A stretch of 64,000 nt of DNA from Solidesulfovibrio carbinoliphilus subsp. oakridgensis (GTDB taxonomy: Bacteria; Desulfobacterota; Desulfovibrionia; Desulfovibrionales; Desulfovibrionaceae), in assembly GCF_000177215.2 (NCBI RefSeq), contig NZ_CM001368.1, positions 3,851,625 through 3,915,624 on the forward strand, given 5' to 3'. Position numbers and translations under genes: made by a program. The notes under the pieces are model-generated. The model was not told where the DNA came from and did not search any database. It saw only the letters and a list, made by a program, of their open reading frames with translations. Shown piece after piece: positions 28,405-37,083 of this stretch (positions are counted from its first letter, which is position 1; each line of letters begins with the position of its first letter).

Positions 28405-29529
28405 TTATGCGGGTACGACGGCCTTGGCCGGTGCCGGGGCCGCCGTGGCGTCCAGCGCTTCGGCGGCTTCGTATTCGGCCACGAGGCTGTCCATGAGTTC
28501 GGCCACGGGCATGACGCGGTCGATGCGCCAGGCGTTTTTGCCGGCAAAGGCGAAGCCGTAGTTGAAGCGTCCTTTCTTGGCATTGGCCAGGGCCAGGGTG
28601 ATGCAGTAGGGCGCTTTGGTGTAGTCGCAGGTGTGGATGCAGCGATAGGGGCAGCAGGAAGGTGTTTTTTCACCCTCGGCGGCCTTGGTCAGGAAGTCGT
28701 TGTGGATGGCCCGTCCGGGCATGCCGACCGGGCTTTTGATGATGACCACGTCTTGTTCGGTGGCATCGATGTAGCTTTGCTTGAACCGGTCGTCGGCGTC
28801 GCATTCGTCGGTGGCCACGAAGCGGGTGCCCATCTGGACGCCGGCCGCGCCGAGCTTGATGAAGCGTCGGATGTCCGCGCCGGTGTAGACGCCGCCGGCG
28901 GCGATGATCGGGATGGGCCGGCCGTTGGGGGCGGTGTAGGGTTTGACCCCTGCGACCACCTCGGCCACGATTTTCTCCAGGGAGAAGTCGGGGTCGTCGA
29001 TCTGCTCGGCCTTGAAGCCGAGGTGTCCGCCGGCCATGGGGCCTTCGACCACGAAGGCATCGGGGGTGCGGTCGAAGCGGGACAGCCATTTCTTGCAGAG
29101 GATGACGGCGGCCCGGGCCGAGGACACGATGGGCACGAGTTTGGTCTTCGAGCCTTCGGTCAGGTAGCTTGGCAGGTCGAGCGGCAGTCCGGCTCCGGAA
29201 AAGATGGCGTCCACATTTTCCTTGATGGCCGTTTTGACCAGGTCCGCGAAGTTGGCCATGGCCACCATGATGTTGACGCCGAGGGCCCCGGTGGTTGCGG
29301 CCCGTGCGGCCCGTATTTCCCTTGTCAAAGTCCTGTTATTGGCGGATATGTAATTGGAGGAGAAATCCGGCTCGTTCATGCCGATGCCGGCTGCGGATAT
29401 GACGCCGAAACCTCCGCATGCGGCCACGGCGGAAGCCAGGCCGGAAAGGGAGATGCCTACGCCCATGCCGCCCTGTATGACGGCCCTTGGAATGAGCAGG
29501 TCGCCGATGGTTAAGGATGGAAACGACAA
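28405..29529 (-). CDS. Nitronate monooxygenase-family flavoprotein (TIM barrel)
   Basis: A 374-residue FMN enzyme of the 2-nitropropane dioxygenase family, which oxidises nitronates; some relatives are enoyl reductases. IQGGMGVGISLSGLASAVAA is the N-terminal flavin motif. GPMAGGHLGF carries the family's catalytic-region His, and GGVYTGADIRRFI with GVQMGTRFVATDE forms the phosphate-binding end of the barrel. A Cys-rich CCPYRCIHTCDY segment near residue 320 is a subgroup trait. The start is a TTG at 29529 with GGAG five bases upstream; upstream of it the frame turns Arg/Pro-rich and unlike the family, and no ATG is nearby. Confidence 0.82.
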   Translation of the reverse strand: MSFPSLTIGDLLIPRAVIQGGMGVGISLSGLASAVAACGGFGVISAAGIGMNEPDFSSNYISANNRTLTREIRAARAATTGALGVNIMVAMANFADLVKTAIKENVDAIFSGAGLPLDLPSYLTEGSKTKLVPIVSSARAAVILCKKWLSRFDRTPDAFVVEGPMAGGHLGFKAEQIDDPDFSLEKIVAEVVAGVKPYTAPNGRPIPIIAAGGVYTGADIRRFIKLGAAGVQMGTRFVATDECDADDRFKQSYIDATEQDVVIIKSPVGMPGRAIHNDFLTKAAEGEKTPSCCPYRCIHTCDYTKAPYCITLALANAKKGRFNYGFAFAGKNAWRIDRVMPVAELMDSLVAEYEAAEALDATAAPAPAKAVVPA

Positions 29530-29797
29530 GAGGGCTCCGAAGGTTGAAAATGCGGCGGGATTGCCTGTCTTCCCAGGGGAAGGACGGTCGCAACGCGTGG
29601 TCCAGGCTTCCTTCCGACGCCCGGGAGGCGGCGTTCCCCGGCTCGAGGGCAAAGATCCGAGCTCCCTCGGGGAGGGGCCAGCCCGCGTGGCCCGGGGCCT
29701 GTCCGGAAACAGGGCGCGCCCATGTCGGGCGAGTGTTGTGCGAAAAAAGCGGGAGCGCCTTTCTTCTGCATAAAACAATACTCTACCATAACGCCAG

Positions 29798-29824
29798 ACA
29801 GGCCTTTTGGCAATGGCCTGTTTT
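29798..29824 (+). terminator. Plus-strand terminator-like hairpin without an upstream gene
   Basis: ACAGGCC and GGCCTGT pair around a 10-base loop and are followed by TTTT on the plus strand. The only nearby gene runs the other way. Confidence 0.35.
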
Positions 29825-30284
29825 CAGGCGCCGGGCCGGACCGACTGTTCGGGAAGCCCTGGCCCGGCCGCCCGGCAGCGGCTTCGTCCGGGCCCGTCCG
29901 CGAGATTGCCGAGAGGGTGGGCCCGTTGCCGGACGCCCTCCTTCTCGAGACTTCGCCCGCGCCCGCGCGCGAGAGTGCCTATGGCACGAGCGGCCGAGGC
30001 GGGGCAAGGGCTGGAGGCGCGTTCTTTTTTGGCCCCGGTCCCGGAGCGGGGCGCCTGGGCCGGGGCGTGCGGGCCGGCTTCCGGCAACGGCGCGTTCGCA
30101 ATCCCTCTCCCGGCCGGCCGATGGCCTTCCCAGCCGCCTTCGCGTGCGCCGCCACCTGGCGGCTTTTTTTGCGCCATTGCCTTTTTCCGGTCAACCTGCC
30201 TGCCTCCACCGGCCGTCCGGCAGTCTTGCGGCGGCCGGCCCGCCGGGCATTCCTTACTGCATCGGTTCGATGACCATTTTGTCG

Positions 30285-30306
30285 CCCCCGGCGCGGGGGA
30301 ATTTTT
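30285..30306 (+). terminator. Plus-strand intrinsic terminator-like hairpin in gene-free DNA
   Basis: CCCCCG-GCG-CGGGGG followed by AATTTTT. It looks like a compact intrinsic terminator for an unseen plus-strand transcript. Confidence 0.4.
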
Positions 30307-30456
30307 CACGTTTTGTTTCCTGCGGAGGATGCGCTGTCGTTTTGGTGGGTTGCGGCAGATGAAACGCTGGCGGCCGGGTGCGGTGGGCGTGTTTGGGGAC
30401 GTAATGGTCTGGCGGCCGGCCGGGGGGTCTGCTACAATAAGGTAACTTTTTCTCTC

Positions 30457-30486
30457 TTGACTGGCACGAGAAAAGGGGTTTATAAG
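30457..30486 (+). promoter_or_regulatory. Sigma-70-like promoter upstream of the complex I operon
   Basis: TTGACT (30457-30462) and TATAAG (30481-30486) are 18 bases apart, or 17 to TTATAA. It is the best promoter match in the region and would give a leader of nearly 500 bases before nuoJ. Confidence 0.45.
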
Positions 30487-30761
30487 CTTCCCGCCTGACG
30501 TGGCACGGTTTCGCAGAAACATAACACGTCCAGCGCCTCTGCTCCTTGAAAGAATTGTCATGATACAAGATGTTCGCTGCAGTGCCGCTCTGCCTGCAAT
30601 GCATTTTGTGAAAAATAGGTCATGGGTTGACGGGAAGAAGTCTTTGCTGCAGCCTCATTGTGACTGTTGCTTTGTGAAGAATGCGTTTCAATCGCAATGG
30701 CACTCTGCAGAATAGCGTGTTTGAAATGAAAATTGCAGTAAAAGAAAGTCGGTAAGACGTA

Positions 30762-30779
30762 TTTTGTCTGAAGACAAAA
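30762..30779. other. Small perfect hairpin in the AT-rich leader
   Basis: TTTTGTC-TGAA-GACAAAA, 7-bp arms with a four-base loop, not followed by a T-run on either strand. It may be an operator or leader structure. Confidence 0.35.
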
Positions 30780-30984
30780 AGAGAATAGCTTGTTTCTTTT
30801 GTGTCTTTTTTGATTTTTCTGCTCATTGTCTGTCTTGAAATTCTTGTTTGAATGGTATTGAGAAGATTTGTGCTGTGTCTTTGTCGGGATTTGCTGGGCA
30901 TTCGAGAAAGAACTTCGTCGTATTCTGTCATTTGGGTCGGCTTGTAAACGGATTCCGTGTGATGCGGAGAAAAGCGGGGCGCTT

Positions 30985-31500
30985 ATGAATGAAATGTATC
31001 TTGGCCAGTTCGCCTTCGCCTTCTACACCCTGATCATCCTGGCTGGCGGCCTGCTCGCCGTCGGGGCCCAGGGTCTGGTCAGGGCCATGCTCGGGCTCGT
31101 GGTTTCGCTTTTCGGCGTGGCCGGGCTCTATCTCCTGCTTCTGGCCGACTTCGTGGCCCTCATGCAGATCCTGATCTATGTCGGCGCCGTCACCATCCTC
31201 ATGTTCTTCGCCATCATGCTGACGCGGGCCTCGGCCGACGGCGGCGAGGCCGAAGGGCCCGGATTCGCCGGCATCCTGCGCGCCATCCCCGCCTTCCTCG
31301 TGCCGGCCGGCATCCTGGTGCCGTTTCTCGCCGTCCACGGCACGCCCGGCTTTGCCACTCCCAAAAACGTCAGTCCCGACCAGCTCGGGGCCGGGCTGCT
31401 CGGACCCTACACCCTGCCGTTCGAGCTCATCTCCGTGGTGCTTTTGGCCGCCATGGCCGGAGCCGTCCTTTTGGCCTTTGAAAAGCGAGGCGCCCGATGA
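30985..31500 (+). CDS. nuoJ: Complex I subunit J
   Basis: This 171-residue, five-helix membrane subunit forms part of the proton path next to NuoH and NuoK. LADFVALMQILIYVGAVTILMFFAIMLT is the conserved TM3 region with the flexible helix seen in NuoJ. It starts at 30985; the longer upstream frame runs into the AT-rich leader and is not coding. First gene of the operon, overlapping nuoK by ATGA. Confidence 0.9.
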   Translation: MNEMYLGQFAFAFYTLIILAGGLLAVGAQGLVRAMLGLVVSLFGVAGLYLLLLADFVALMQILIYVGAVTILMFFAIMLTRASADGGEAEGPGFAGILRAIPAFLVPAGILVPFLAVHGTPGFATPKNVSPDQLGAGLLGPYTLPFELISVVLLAAMAGAVLLAFEKRGAR

Positions 31501-31805
31501 ATCCGCTGCTTTCCTATCAGGTGGTGGCCGTGCTGCTCCTGTGCCTGGGGCTTTATGCCCTGGTGGCCCGGCGAACGCTCATTGGCATGCTCATCGGCGT
31601 GGAGCTGATGCTAAACGGCGCGGGCCTGTCCATCGTGGCCGCCGCCCAACTCACCCCCATGGACGGGGTGCTCGGCCAGCTCGGCGCGCTCCTCGTCATG
31701 GGGCTGGCCGCCGCCGAGGCCACGCTGGTGCTGGCCATTGTCCTGGTGGTTTCCAAACGCTTCGGGGATGCCGCGTCCGACACCCCGAGCGAACTCAAGG
31801 GGTAG
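31497..31805 (+). CDS. nuoK: Complex I subunit K
   Basis: This 102-residue, three-helix subunit is related to MrpC. It carries two buried glutamates of the proton path, in GMLIGVELMLNGAGLSIVA (TM2) and AAAEATLVLAIVLVVSKRF (TM3). Normal length. It overlaps nuoJ upstream, and three bases separate it from the first antiporter-like gene. Confidence 0.92.
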   Translation: MNPLLSYQVVAVLLLCLGLYALVARRTLIGMLIGVELMLNGAGLSIVAAAQLTPMDGVLGQLGALLVMGLAAAEATLVLAIVLVVSKRFGDAASDTPSELKG

Positions 31806-31808
31806 TCC

Positions 31809-33302
31809 ATGGCCGTCGCCGCTCACACCATCGAAAGCGCCCGGGTGCTTGCGCCCCTGGTCATCACCTTGCTGGCTCCGTTTGCCCTGTGGTTTTTGCG
31901 CAAGAACCAGGACCTGCGCGAAGGCGTGTCCTTTGCCGCCGCGGCCATGGCCTTTGCCGCGGTCGTGTCCATGGTGCCGGCCGTCCTGGACGGAGCCGTG
32001 TGGACCTACCATCTGGTCACGTTCTTTCCCGGCGTCTCCATCATCTTCGCCGTGGACGGGCTGTCCCTGATCTTCGCCATCGTGGCCACGTTCCTGTGGT
32101 TTTTCGCCACCAGCTACAACATCGGCTACATGCGCTCCCTAAACGAGCACGCCCAGACCCGGTACTACTTCTGCTTCGCCGTAGCCATCTTCGGCGCGGT
32201 CGGCGTGGCTTTTTCCGGCACCATCGCCACCCTCTACCTCTTCTATGAGGTCATCACGGTCTTCACCTATCCGCTGGTCGCCCACCACCAGGACGCGGAG
32301 GGCTACCACGGGGCACGCAAGTACCTGGTCTACCTCATGGGCACGAGCAAGCTCTTCCTGCTGCCGGCCATGATCCTGACCTACGTGCAGTGCGGCACCC
32401 TGGACTTCAACCTGGCCGACATCAGCCACGGCATGTTCCCCCCCGGGGCCGATCCGAAGCTGGTGACCATCACCTACTTCCTCTTTCTCTTCGGCCTGGC
32501 CAAGGCGGCCATCATGCCGCTGCACAACTGGCTGCCCTCGGCCATGGTCGCCCCGACCCCGGTCTCGGCCCTGCTGCACGCCGTGGCCGTGGTCAAGGCC
32601 GGCGTCTTCTCGGTCTCGCGCATCATGCTCTCGTGCTTCGGCGTGGATCTGCTCGCCAACCTGAGCCTTGGCCTCATCACCGCCTATCTGGCCGCCTTCA
32701 CCATTGTCGTGGCCTCGATCATCGCGCTGACCAAGCAGGACCTCAAGGCCCGGCTGGCCTATTCCACGGTCAGCCAGCTCTCCTACATCATCATCGGCGT
32801 GGCCATGCTCTCGCCCCTGGCCGTCAAGGGCGGGCTTCTCCACATCGCCCACCACGCCTTTGCCAAGATCACGCTCTTTTTCGCGGCCGGCGCCATCTAC
32901 GTGGCCACGCACCTCAAGCAGATCCCGCTCATGGACGGCATCGGCCGCCGGCTTCCCTTCACCTTCGGCGCCTTTGCCGTGGCCTCGCTGTCCATGATCG
33001 GCGTGCCCCCGGTTTCCGGCTTCGTGACCAAGTGGTATCTGGCCAACGGCGCGATCTCCATCCACCAGGACATCCTCTTGCTGGCGCTTCTGGCCTCCAC
33101 GCTGCTCAATGCCGGCTACTTCGTGCCGGTCATCTACCGGGCCTTTTTCCGGCCCCCGGCCCCAGGCGTGGACCATTCCCACTTCAAGGAGGCCCCGCTG
33201 GTCATGGTGGTGCCCCTTTGCCTGACGGCGCTCATTTCGGTCACCCTGGGCCTTTTCCCCGGCATCTTCGCCCAGTTCGTGGATGCTTTCGGCAAGTTCT
33301 AG
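31809..33302 (+). CDS. Complex I antiporter-like subunit 1 (MrpD/NuoL-type)
   Basis: A 497-residue polytopic protein (about 14 helices) of the proton-translocating antiporter family. The buried Glu147 (LYLFYEVITVF), Lys232 (FGLAKAAIMPLHNWLPSAM) and the later Lys in HAVAVVKAGVF are in place, so it looks competent for proton transfer. Its closest type is MrpD-like rather than canonical NuoL, since it lacks a long C-terminal lateral helix. It sits between nuoK and the small membrane gene. Whether to call it nuoL is uncertain, because a second candidate follows. Confidence 0.85.
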   Translation: MAVAAHTIESARVLAPLVITLLAPFALWFLRKNQDLREGVSFAAAAMAFAAVVSMVPAVLDGAVWTYHLVTFFPGVSIIFAVDGLSLIFAIVATFLWFFATSYNIGYMRSLNEHAQTRYYFCFAVAIFGAVGVAFSGTIATLYLFYEVITVFTYPLVAHHQDAEGYHGARKYLVYLMGTSKLFLLPAMILTYVQCGTLDFNLADISHGMFPPGADPKLVTITYFLFLFGLAKAAIMPLHNWLPSAMVAPTPVSALLHAVAVVKAGVFSVSRIMLSCFGVDLLANLSLGLITAYLAAFTIVVASIIALTKQDLKARLAYSTVSQLSYIIIGVAMLSPLAVKGGLLHIAHHAFAKITLFFAAGAIYVATHLKQIPLMDGIGRRLPFTFGAFAVASLSMIGVPPVSGFVTKWYLANGAISIHQDILLLALLASTLLNAGYFVPVIYRAFFRPPAPGVDHSHFKEAPLVMVVPLCLTALISVTLGLFPGIFAQFVDAFGKF

Positions 33303-33407
33303 CCTGGGCCGCCGGGCCCTGACGGACGAATGGTCCTGACAATGAAGGAAAGCCCGCACCCGGCCGTAACGGCCCGGTCCCGGGCAAAGGGAAGGAAGGA
33401 GGACGCC

Positions 33408-33674
33408 ATGCGGGAACCGCAAACGCTTGGGGCCTGGCTGGAGAGGGCCAGGGCCAACGCCCAGGCCTGGAAGAAAGCCCTTTTTATCGTCCTGGCCGCG
33501 CTTGTGGCCCTCAATTTCGTCATCACCAACCACCACCCGCATTTCGCGGGCGAGGGGCTGCCCGGGTTCTGGGCCGTCTTCTCCCTGGCCGCCGCCGTGG
33601 TCATGGTCGTGGTGCTCAAAAAGATCGTCTATCCCATGCTTGCCCGCCCGGAGGATGACAATGGCCGGCCTTGA
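33408..33674 (+). CDS. Small two-helix membrane protein within the complex I operon
   Basis: I do not recognise this 88-residue protein. Residues 22-42 (KKALFIVLAALVALNFVITNH) and 52-74 (LPGFWAVFSLAAAVVMVVVLKKIV) are membrane helices. The tail is short and acidic-basic. An AAGGAGGA ribosome site sets the start at 33408. It overlaps the next gene by 14 bases, so it is firmly inside the operon. It could be an extra membrane-arm or assembly subunit. Confidence 0.75.
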   Translation: MREPQTLGAWLERARANAQAWKKALFIVLAALVALNFVITNHHPHFAGEGLPGFWAVFSLAAAVVMVVVLKKIVYPMLARPEDDNGRP

Positions 33675-35475
33675 ACAGATCGCAGGCATCCACTTCCTGC
33701 ACCCGTCCATCGGTTTTCTGGCCCTGGCCCTGGTCATGGCCTTCCTGAAAAACGAGCACTACATGGCCTGGCGCTGGCTGCTTTTGGCGCCGCCGGTGGT
33801 GGCCATCGCCTCGGTGGCGGCCCTGACCATGGGACCGGACGGCGCCCGTGACCTGGCCACCCTCCACTATCTCGGCCAGACCCTGCAGTTGGGCCGGGTG
33901 GACGCCCTGGCCCTGGTCTTTGCCAGCGTCTTCTCCATCCAGGCGCTTATAGGCTTCATCTACGCCCTGCACGTCGAGGACCGGGGCCAGCACATGGCCG
34001 CCTGCCTGTACGTGGCCGGCGGGTTCGGCTGCGTCTTTGCCGGCGACTACATCACGCTGTTCATTTTCTGGGAGATCATGAGCATCGGCTCGGTCTTCCT
34101 GATCTGGCTGCGGGGCACGGAGCAGGCCACGGCCGCCGGCTTCCGCTACTTCCTGTTCCACATCTTCGGCGGGCTCTTTCTGCTGGCCGGCCTGCTGTTG
34201 CGCTACGGGGCCATCGGCACCTTCGCCTTCACGGCCGTGGCGCCGGACGCCGCCCGCTACTTCGACTACATCATCCTGATCGGCTTCCTGGTCAACGCCG
34301 CCTTCGTGCCGCTCCACGCCTGGCTGCCCGACGCCTACCCCGAAGCCACGATCACGGGCGCGGTCTTCATGAGCGCCTTTACCACCAAGACCGCCGTCTA
34401 CGTCCTGGCCCGGGGCTACGCCGGGTTCGAGGTCCTGGCCATCGGCGGCTGCGTCATGTGCCTCTACGGCGTCTTTTACGCGACCATCGAGAACAACGCC
34501 CGCCGCATCCTGTCGTATCACATCGTGTCCCAGGTCGGGTACATGGTCTGCGGCATCGGCATCGGCACGGCCATGACCGTGGACGGGGCCTGCGCCCACG
34601 CCTACGCCCACATCCTGTACAAGGGCCTGCTCTTCATGGGCGCGGGCTGCCTCCTGTACTCGGCCGGTACGGCCAAGCTGACCGAGCTCGGCGGCCTGGC
34701 CTCGCGCCTGCCGCTGGTCATGATCGGCTACATGGTCGGAGCGGTCTCCATCTCGGGCATGCCGCTTTTCAACGGCTTCGTCAGCAAGACCATGACCATC
34801 GCCGGCGCGGCCGAGGCCCACCGGACCTGGCTGGCCCTCGGCATGGAGCTGGCCGCCGTCGGCACCTTCCTTTCCGTCGGCATCAAGCTCCCGTACTTCG
34901 CCTTCTGGGCCAAGCCCAAGAGCGAGGTGGAACTCAAGCCCATTCCCTGGAACATGTACCTCGGCATGGGCATCTCCTCGATCCTGTGCCTCGGCATCGG
35001 GCTTTTCCCCCAGACCCTCTATTCGCTGCTGCCCTTTCCCACGGATTACGTGCCCTACACGCCCTGGCACGTGCTCCAGTCCTGCCTCATCCTCGGCTTT
35101 ACCGGCCTTGGCTTCTACCTCATGCGCAAGATCATTCCGCCGCATCCGAGCCGCAACCTGGACTTCGACTTCCTCTACCGCTGGATCGGCCGGGGATTCG
35201 TCAAGGTGGTCAGCGTTCCTGCGGCGGCCATCGATAACGTCTGGACCGATGTGTACGAGAAGGTGGGACTCCGGGGCCTGATCGTGGCCGCCTTCGGCAC
35301 CAACGTCTTTGACGGCAAGGTCATCGACGGCGTGCTCGACGGCTCGGCCCGGGGAGTGCGCGAAGTCGGCGGCGCGGCCATGGCCCGCAGCCAGACCGGC
35401 CGGCTCCAGGACTATCTCGCCGCCGCCGTGGCCGTGGGACTGCTGATCTTCGCGGCCGTCTGGTATCTGGGCTAA
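33661..35475 (+). CDS. Complex I antiporter-like subunit 2 with C-terminal extension, TM7 Lys replaced
   Basis: A 604-residue antiporter-family protein. Glu138 (LFIFWEIMSIGS) is conserved, but the usual TM7 lysine before the P-H-x-W-L-P motif is Asn212 (GFLVNAAFVPLHAWLPDAY); the later Lys in AFTTKTAVYVL remains. After the core (about residue 480) comes a hydrophilic and amphipathic stretch of about 100 residues ending in one more membrane helix (DYLAAAVAVGLLIFAAVWYLG). That recalls the lateral helix and anchor of NuoL. It may be the NuoL equivalent, or an additional subunit. Confidence 0.85.
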   Translation: MAGLEQIAGIHFLHPSIGFLALALVMAFLKNEHYMAWRWLLLAPPVVAIASVAALTMGPDGARDLATLHYLGQTLQLGRVDALALVFASVFSIQALIGFIYALHVEDRGQHMAACLYVAGGFGCVFAGDYITLFIFWEIMSIGSVFLIWLRGTEQATAAGFRYFLFHIFGGLFLLAGLLLRYGAIGTFAFTAVAPDAARYFDYIILIGFLVNAAFVPLHAWLPDAYPEATITGAVFMSAFTTKTAVYVLARGYAGFEVLAIGGCVMCLYGVFYATIENNARRILSYHIVSQVGYMVCGIGIGTAMTVDGACAHAYAHILYKGLLFMGAGCLLYSAGTAKLTELGGLASRLPLVMIGYMVGAVSISGMPLFNGFVSKTMTIAGAAEAHRTWLALGMELAAVGTFLSVGIKLPYFAFWAKPKSEVELKPIPWNMYLGMGISSILCLGIGLFPQTLYSLLPFPTDYVPYTPWHVLQSCLILGFTGLGFYLMRKIIPPHPSRNLDFDFLYRWIGRGFVKVVSVPAAAIDNVWTDVYEKVGLRGLIVAAFGTNVFDGKVIDGVLDGSARGVREVGGAAMARSQTGRLQDYLAAAVAVGLLIFAAVWYLG

Positions 35476-35502
35476 CCACCAAGGCGACAAAGGGAGCTTT
35501 TC

Positions 35503-37083
35503 ATGATGACGCAAAACGGATTTCCGGTGGTGACGGGGCTCATTGTCCTGCCGCTCATCGCCGCCCTCGTCTTGCTGGTCTGGCGGCGGGACGAGTGGAC
35601 CACGCGGGTGGTGACGCTGGCCACGGGCATTCTCGAATGCCTGCTGGCCCTGCCGCTGTTATCTTATTCGCCAAGCGGCCCGGCCTTCCAGTTCGTGGAA
35701 AAGGCCCAGTGGCTGCCGGCCATGGGCATGACCTACCACCTGGGCCTGGACGGGTTGAGCCTCTACATGGTTCTCCTGACCGCGCTCATGCTGCCCCTTT
35801 GCGTGCTCGGGTCCTGGACCTACATCAGCAAACGCGTGACCGAGTTCCACTTCTGCCTGCTGCTTATGACCTCGGCCTGCATCGGCGTGTTTGCGGCCCT
35901 GGACTTCGTCCTCTTCTACGTCTTCTGGGAGGCCATGCTCGTCCCCATGTACCTCTTGATCGCGGTCTGGGGCGGCCCCCGGCGGCGGTATGCCTCCATC
36001 AAGTTCTTCCTCTACACGCTCGCCGGCTCGACCCTCCTTTTGGCCGCCATCGTGGCCTTCCGGCAGGTGGGCGGCACCTTCTCCATCCCCGAGCTGATGG
36101 AAAAGAGCTATTCCTTCAAGTTCCAGATCTGGGCCTTTTTGGCCATGGCCCTGGCCTTTGCCATCAAGGTGCCGATGTTCCCGTTCCACACCTGGCTGCC
36201 GGCCGCCCACGTCGAGGCCCCGGCCGCGGGCAGTGTGCTCCTGGCCGCCATTCTCCTCAAGATGGGCACTTACGGCTTCCTGCGCTTCTGCCTGCCCTTG
36301 ACCCCGGCCGCCTCGGTCACGGCCGCGCCGATCATGATCGCCATCTCGGTGGCCTCGATCCTCTACGGCGGCTGCATCGCCCTCGGCCAGACGGACATCA
36401 AGAAGTTGATCGCCTACTCGTCGGTCGGGCACATGGGCTTTGTGACGCTCGGCATCTTCTTACTCAGCGTCAAGGGCGTTTCCGGCGCCATCCTCCAGAT
36501 GTTAAACCACGGCATCACCACCGGCGGCCTCTTCATGATGGTCGGCCTTCTCTACGAGCGCAGCCACAGCCGGGAGATCGTGGACAACCAGGGCCTTGGC
36601 AAGTTCATGCCGGCCTTCATGTTCCTTTTCGGCCTCTTCTCCTTCTCCTCCCTGGCTTTTCCCGGCACCAACAGTTTTGTCGGCGAGATCCTGGTCCTGA
36701 TCGGCGCCTTCGCCGGCAACCCCTGGATTGGCTTCGCGGCCGTGCCCGGGGCCATGCTGGCCGCCGCCTACATGCTGCGGCTTTTGCAGCGGGTGACCTG
36801 GGGCGAGCCGTCCTCGTTCAAGAAGGGGAGCTGGCGGGATCTCGGCGTCCGGGAGTGGCTGACCCTCGCCCCCCTGGCGCTCCTGGTCTTCTACATCGGC
36901 CTGGCCCCGGCCCTGGCCATCACCACCATCGAGCCGTCCATCGAGCGGACGCTCAGTGCCTTGCACGCCAAGAACCAGGCCATGGGGCTGACCGATGACA
37001 TGCCGCTGGCCGATCGCATGAAACTGCCCGCATCCCTGGCCGTGGCCAGCGCCACGGACGCCCCCAGCAAGGAGCTTCCATGA
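35503..37083 (+). CDS. nuoM: Complex I subunit M
   Basis: This 526-residue proton-pumping subunit has Glu143 (FYVFWEAMLVPMYLL), Lys222 (FAIKVPMFPFHTWLPAAHVEAP) and the TM8 region GSVLLAAILLKMGTYGFLR, all NuoM hallmarks. The motif TDIKKLIAYSSVGHMGFV is also typical. Start at 35503 or the adjacent ATG at 35506, with GGGAGC upstream. Its stop overlaps nuoN (ATGA). Confidence 0.93.
   Translation: MMTQNGFPVVTGLIVLPLIAALVLLVWRRDEWTTRVVTLATGILECLLALPLLSYSPSGPAFQFVEKAQWLPAMGMTYHLGLDGLSLYMVLLTALMLPLCVLGSWTYISKRVTEFHFCLLLMTSACIGVFAALDFVLFYVFWEAMLVPMYLLIAVWGGPRRRYASIKFFLYTLAGSTLLLAAIVAFRQVGGTFSIPELMEKSYSFKFQIWAFLAMALAFAIKVPMFPFHTWLPAAHVEAPAAGSVLLAAILLKMGTYGFLRFCLPLTPAASVTAAPIMIAISVASILYGGCIALGQTDIKKLIAYSSVGHMGFVTLGIFLLSVKGVSGAILQMLNHGITTGGLFMMVGLLYERSHSREIVDNQGLGKFMPAFMFLFGLFSFSSLAFPGTNSFVGEILVLIGAFAGNPWIGFAAVPGAMLAAAYMLRLLQRVTWGEPSSFKKGSWRDLGVREWLTLAPLALLVFYIGLAPALAITTIEPSIERTLSALHAKNQAMGLTDDMPLADRMKLPASLAVASATDAPSKELP

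Larger units (their letters stand above)
29530..30984. other. Gene-free stretch of 1.45 kb ending in an AT-rich leader
   Basis: No frame here looks like a real protein. The left part (to about 30420) is GC-rich and holds two plus-strand terminator-like hairpins without an obvious gene. The right part is AT-rich: 89 G+C in the 240 bases 30661-30900, 37%, against about 70% around it. It lies between a promoter-like sequence at 30457 and the first complex I gene, so it is a candidate long leader or acquired segment. Confidence 0.6.

Noticed and set aside
29722-30362. Overlapping Arg/Pro-rich frames in the gene-free region before complex I
   Set aside because: No ribosome sites, no motifs and compositions typical of non-coding GC-rich DNA on all frames.
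30501-30515. Sigma-54 promoter TGGCACGGTTTCGCA upstream of nuoJ
   Set aside because: The GG-to-GC spacing is one base short of the strict -24/-12 distance and the -12 element is TCGC rather than TTGC.
30620-30931. 103-residue minus-strand frame in the AT-rich block
   Set aside because: No ribosome-binding site and no recognisable domain; composition follows the local AT-rich bases. It is probably chance.
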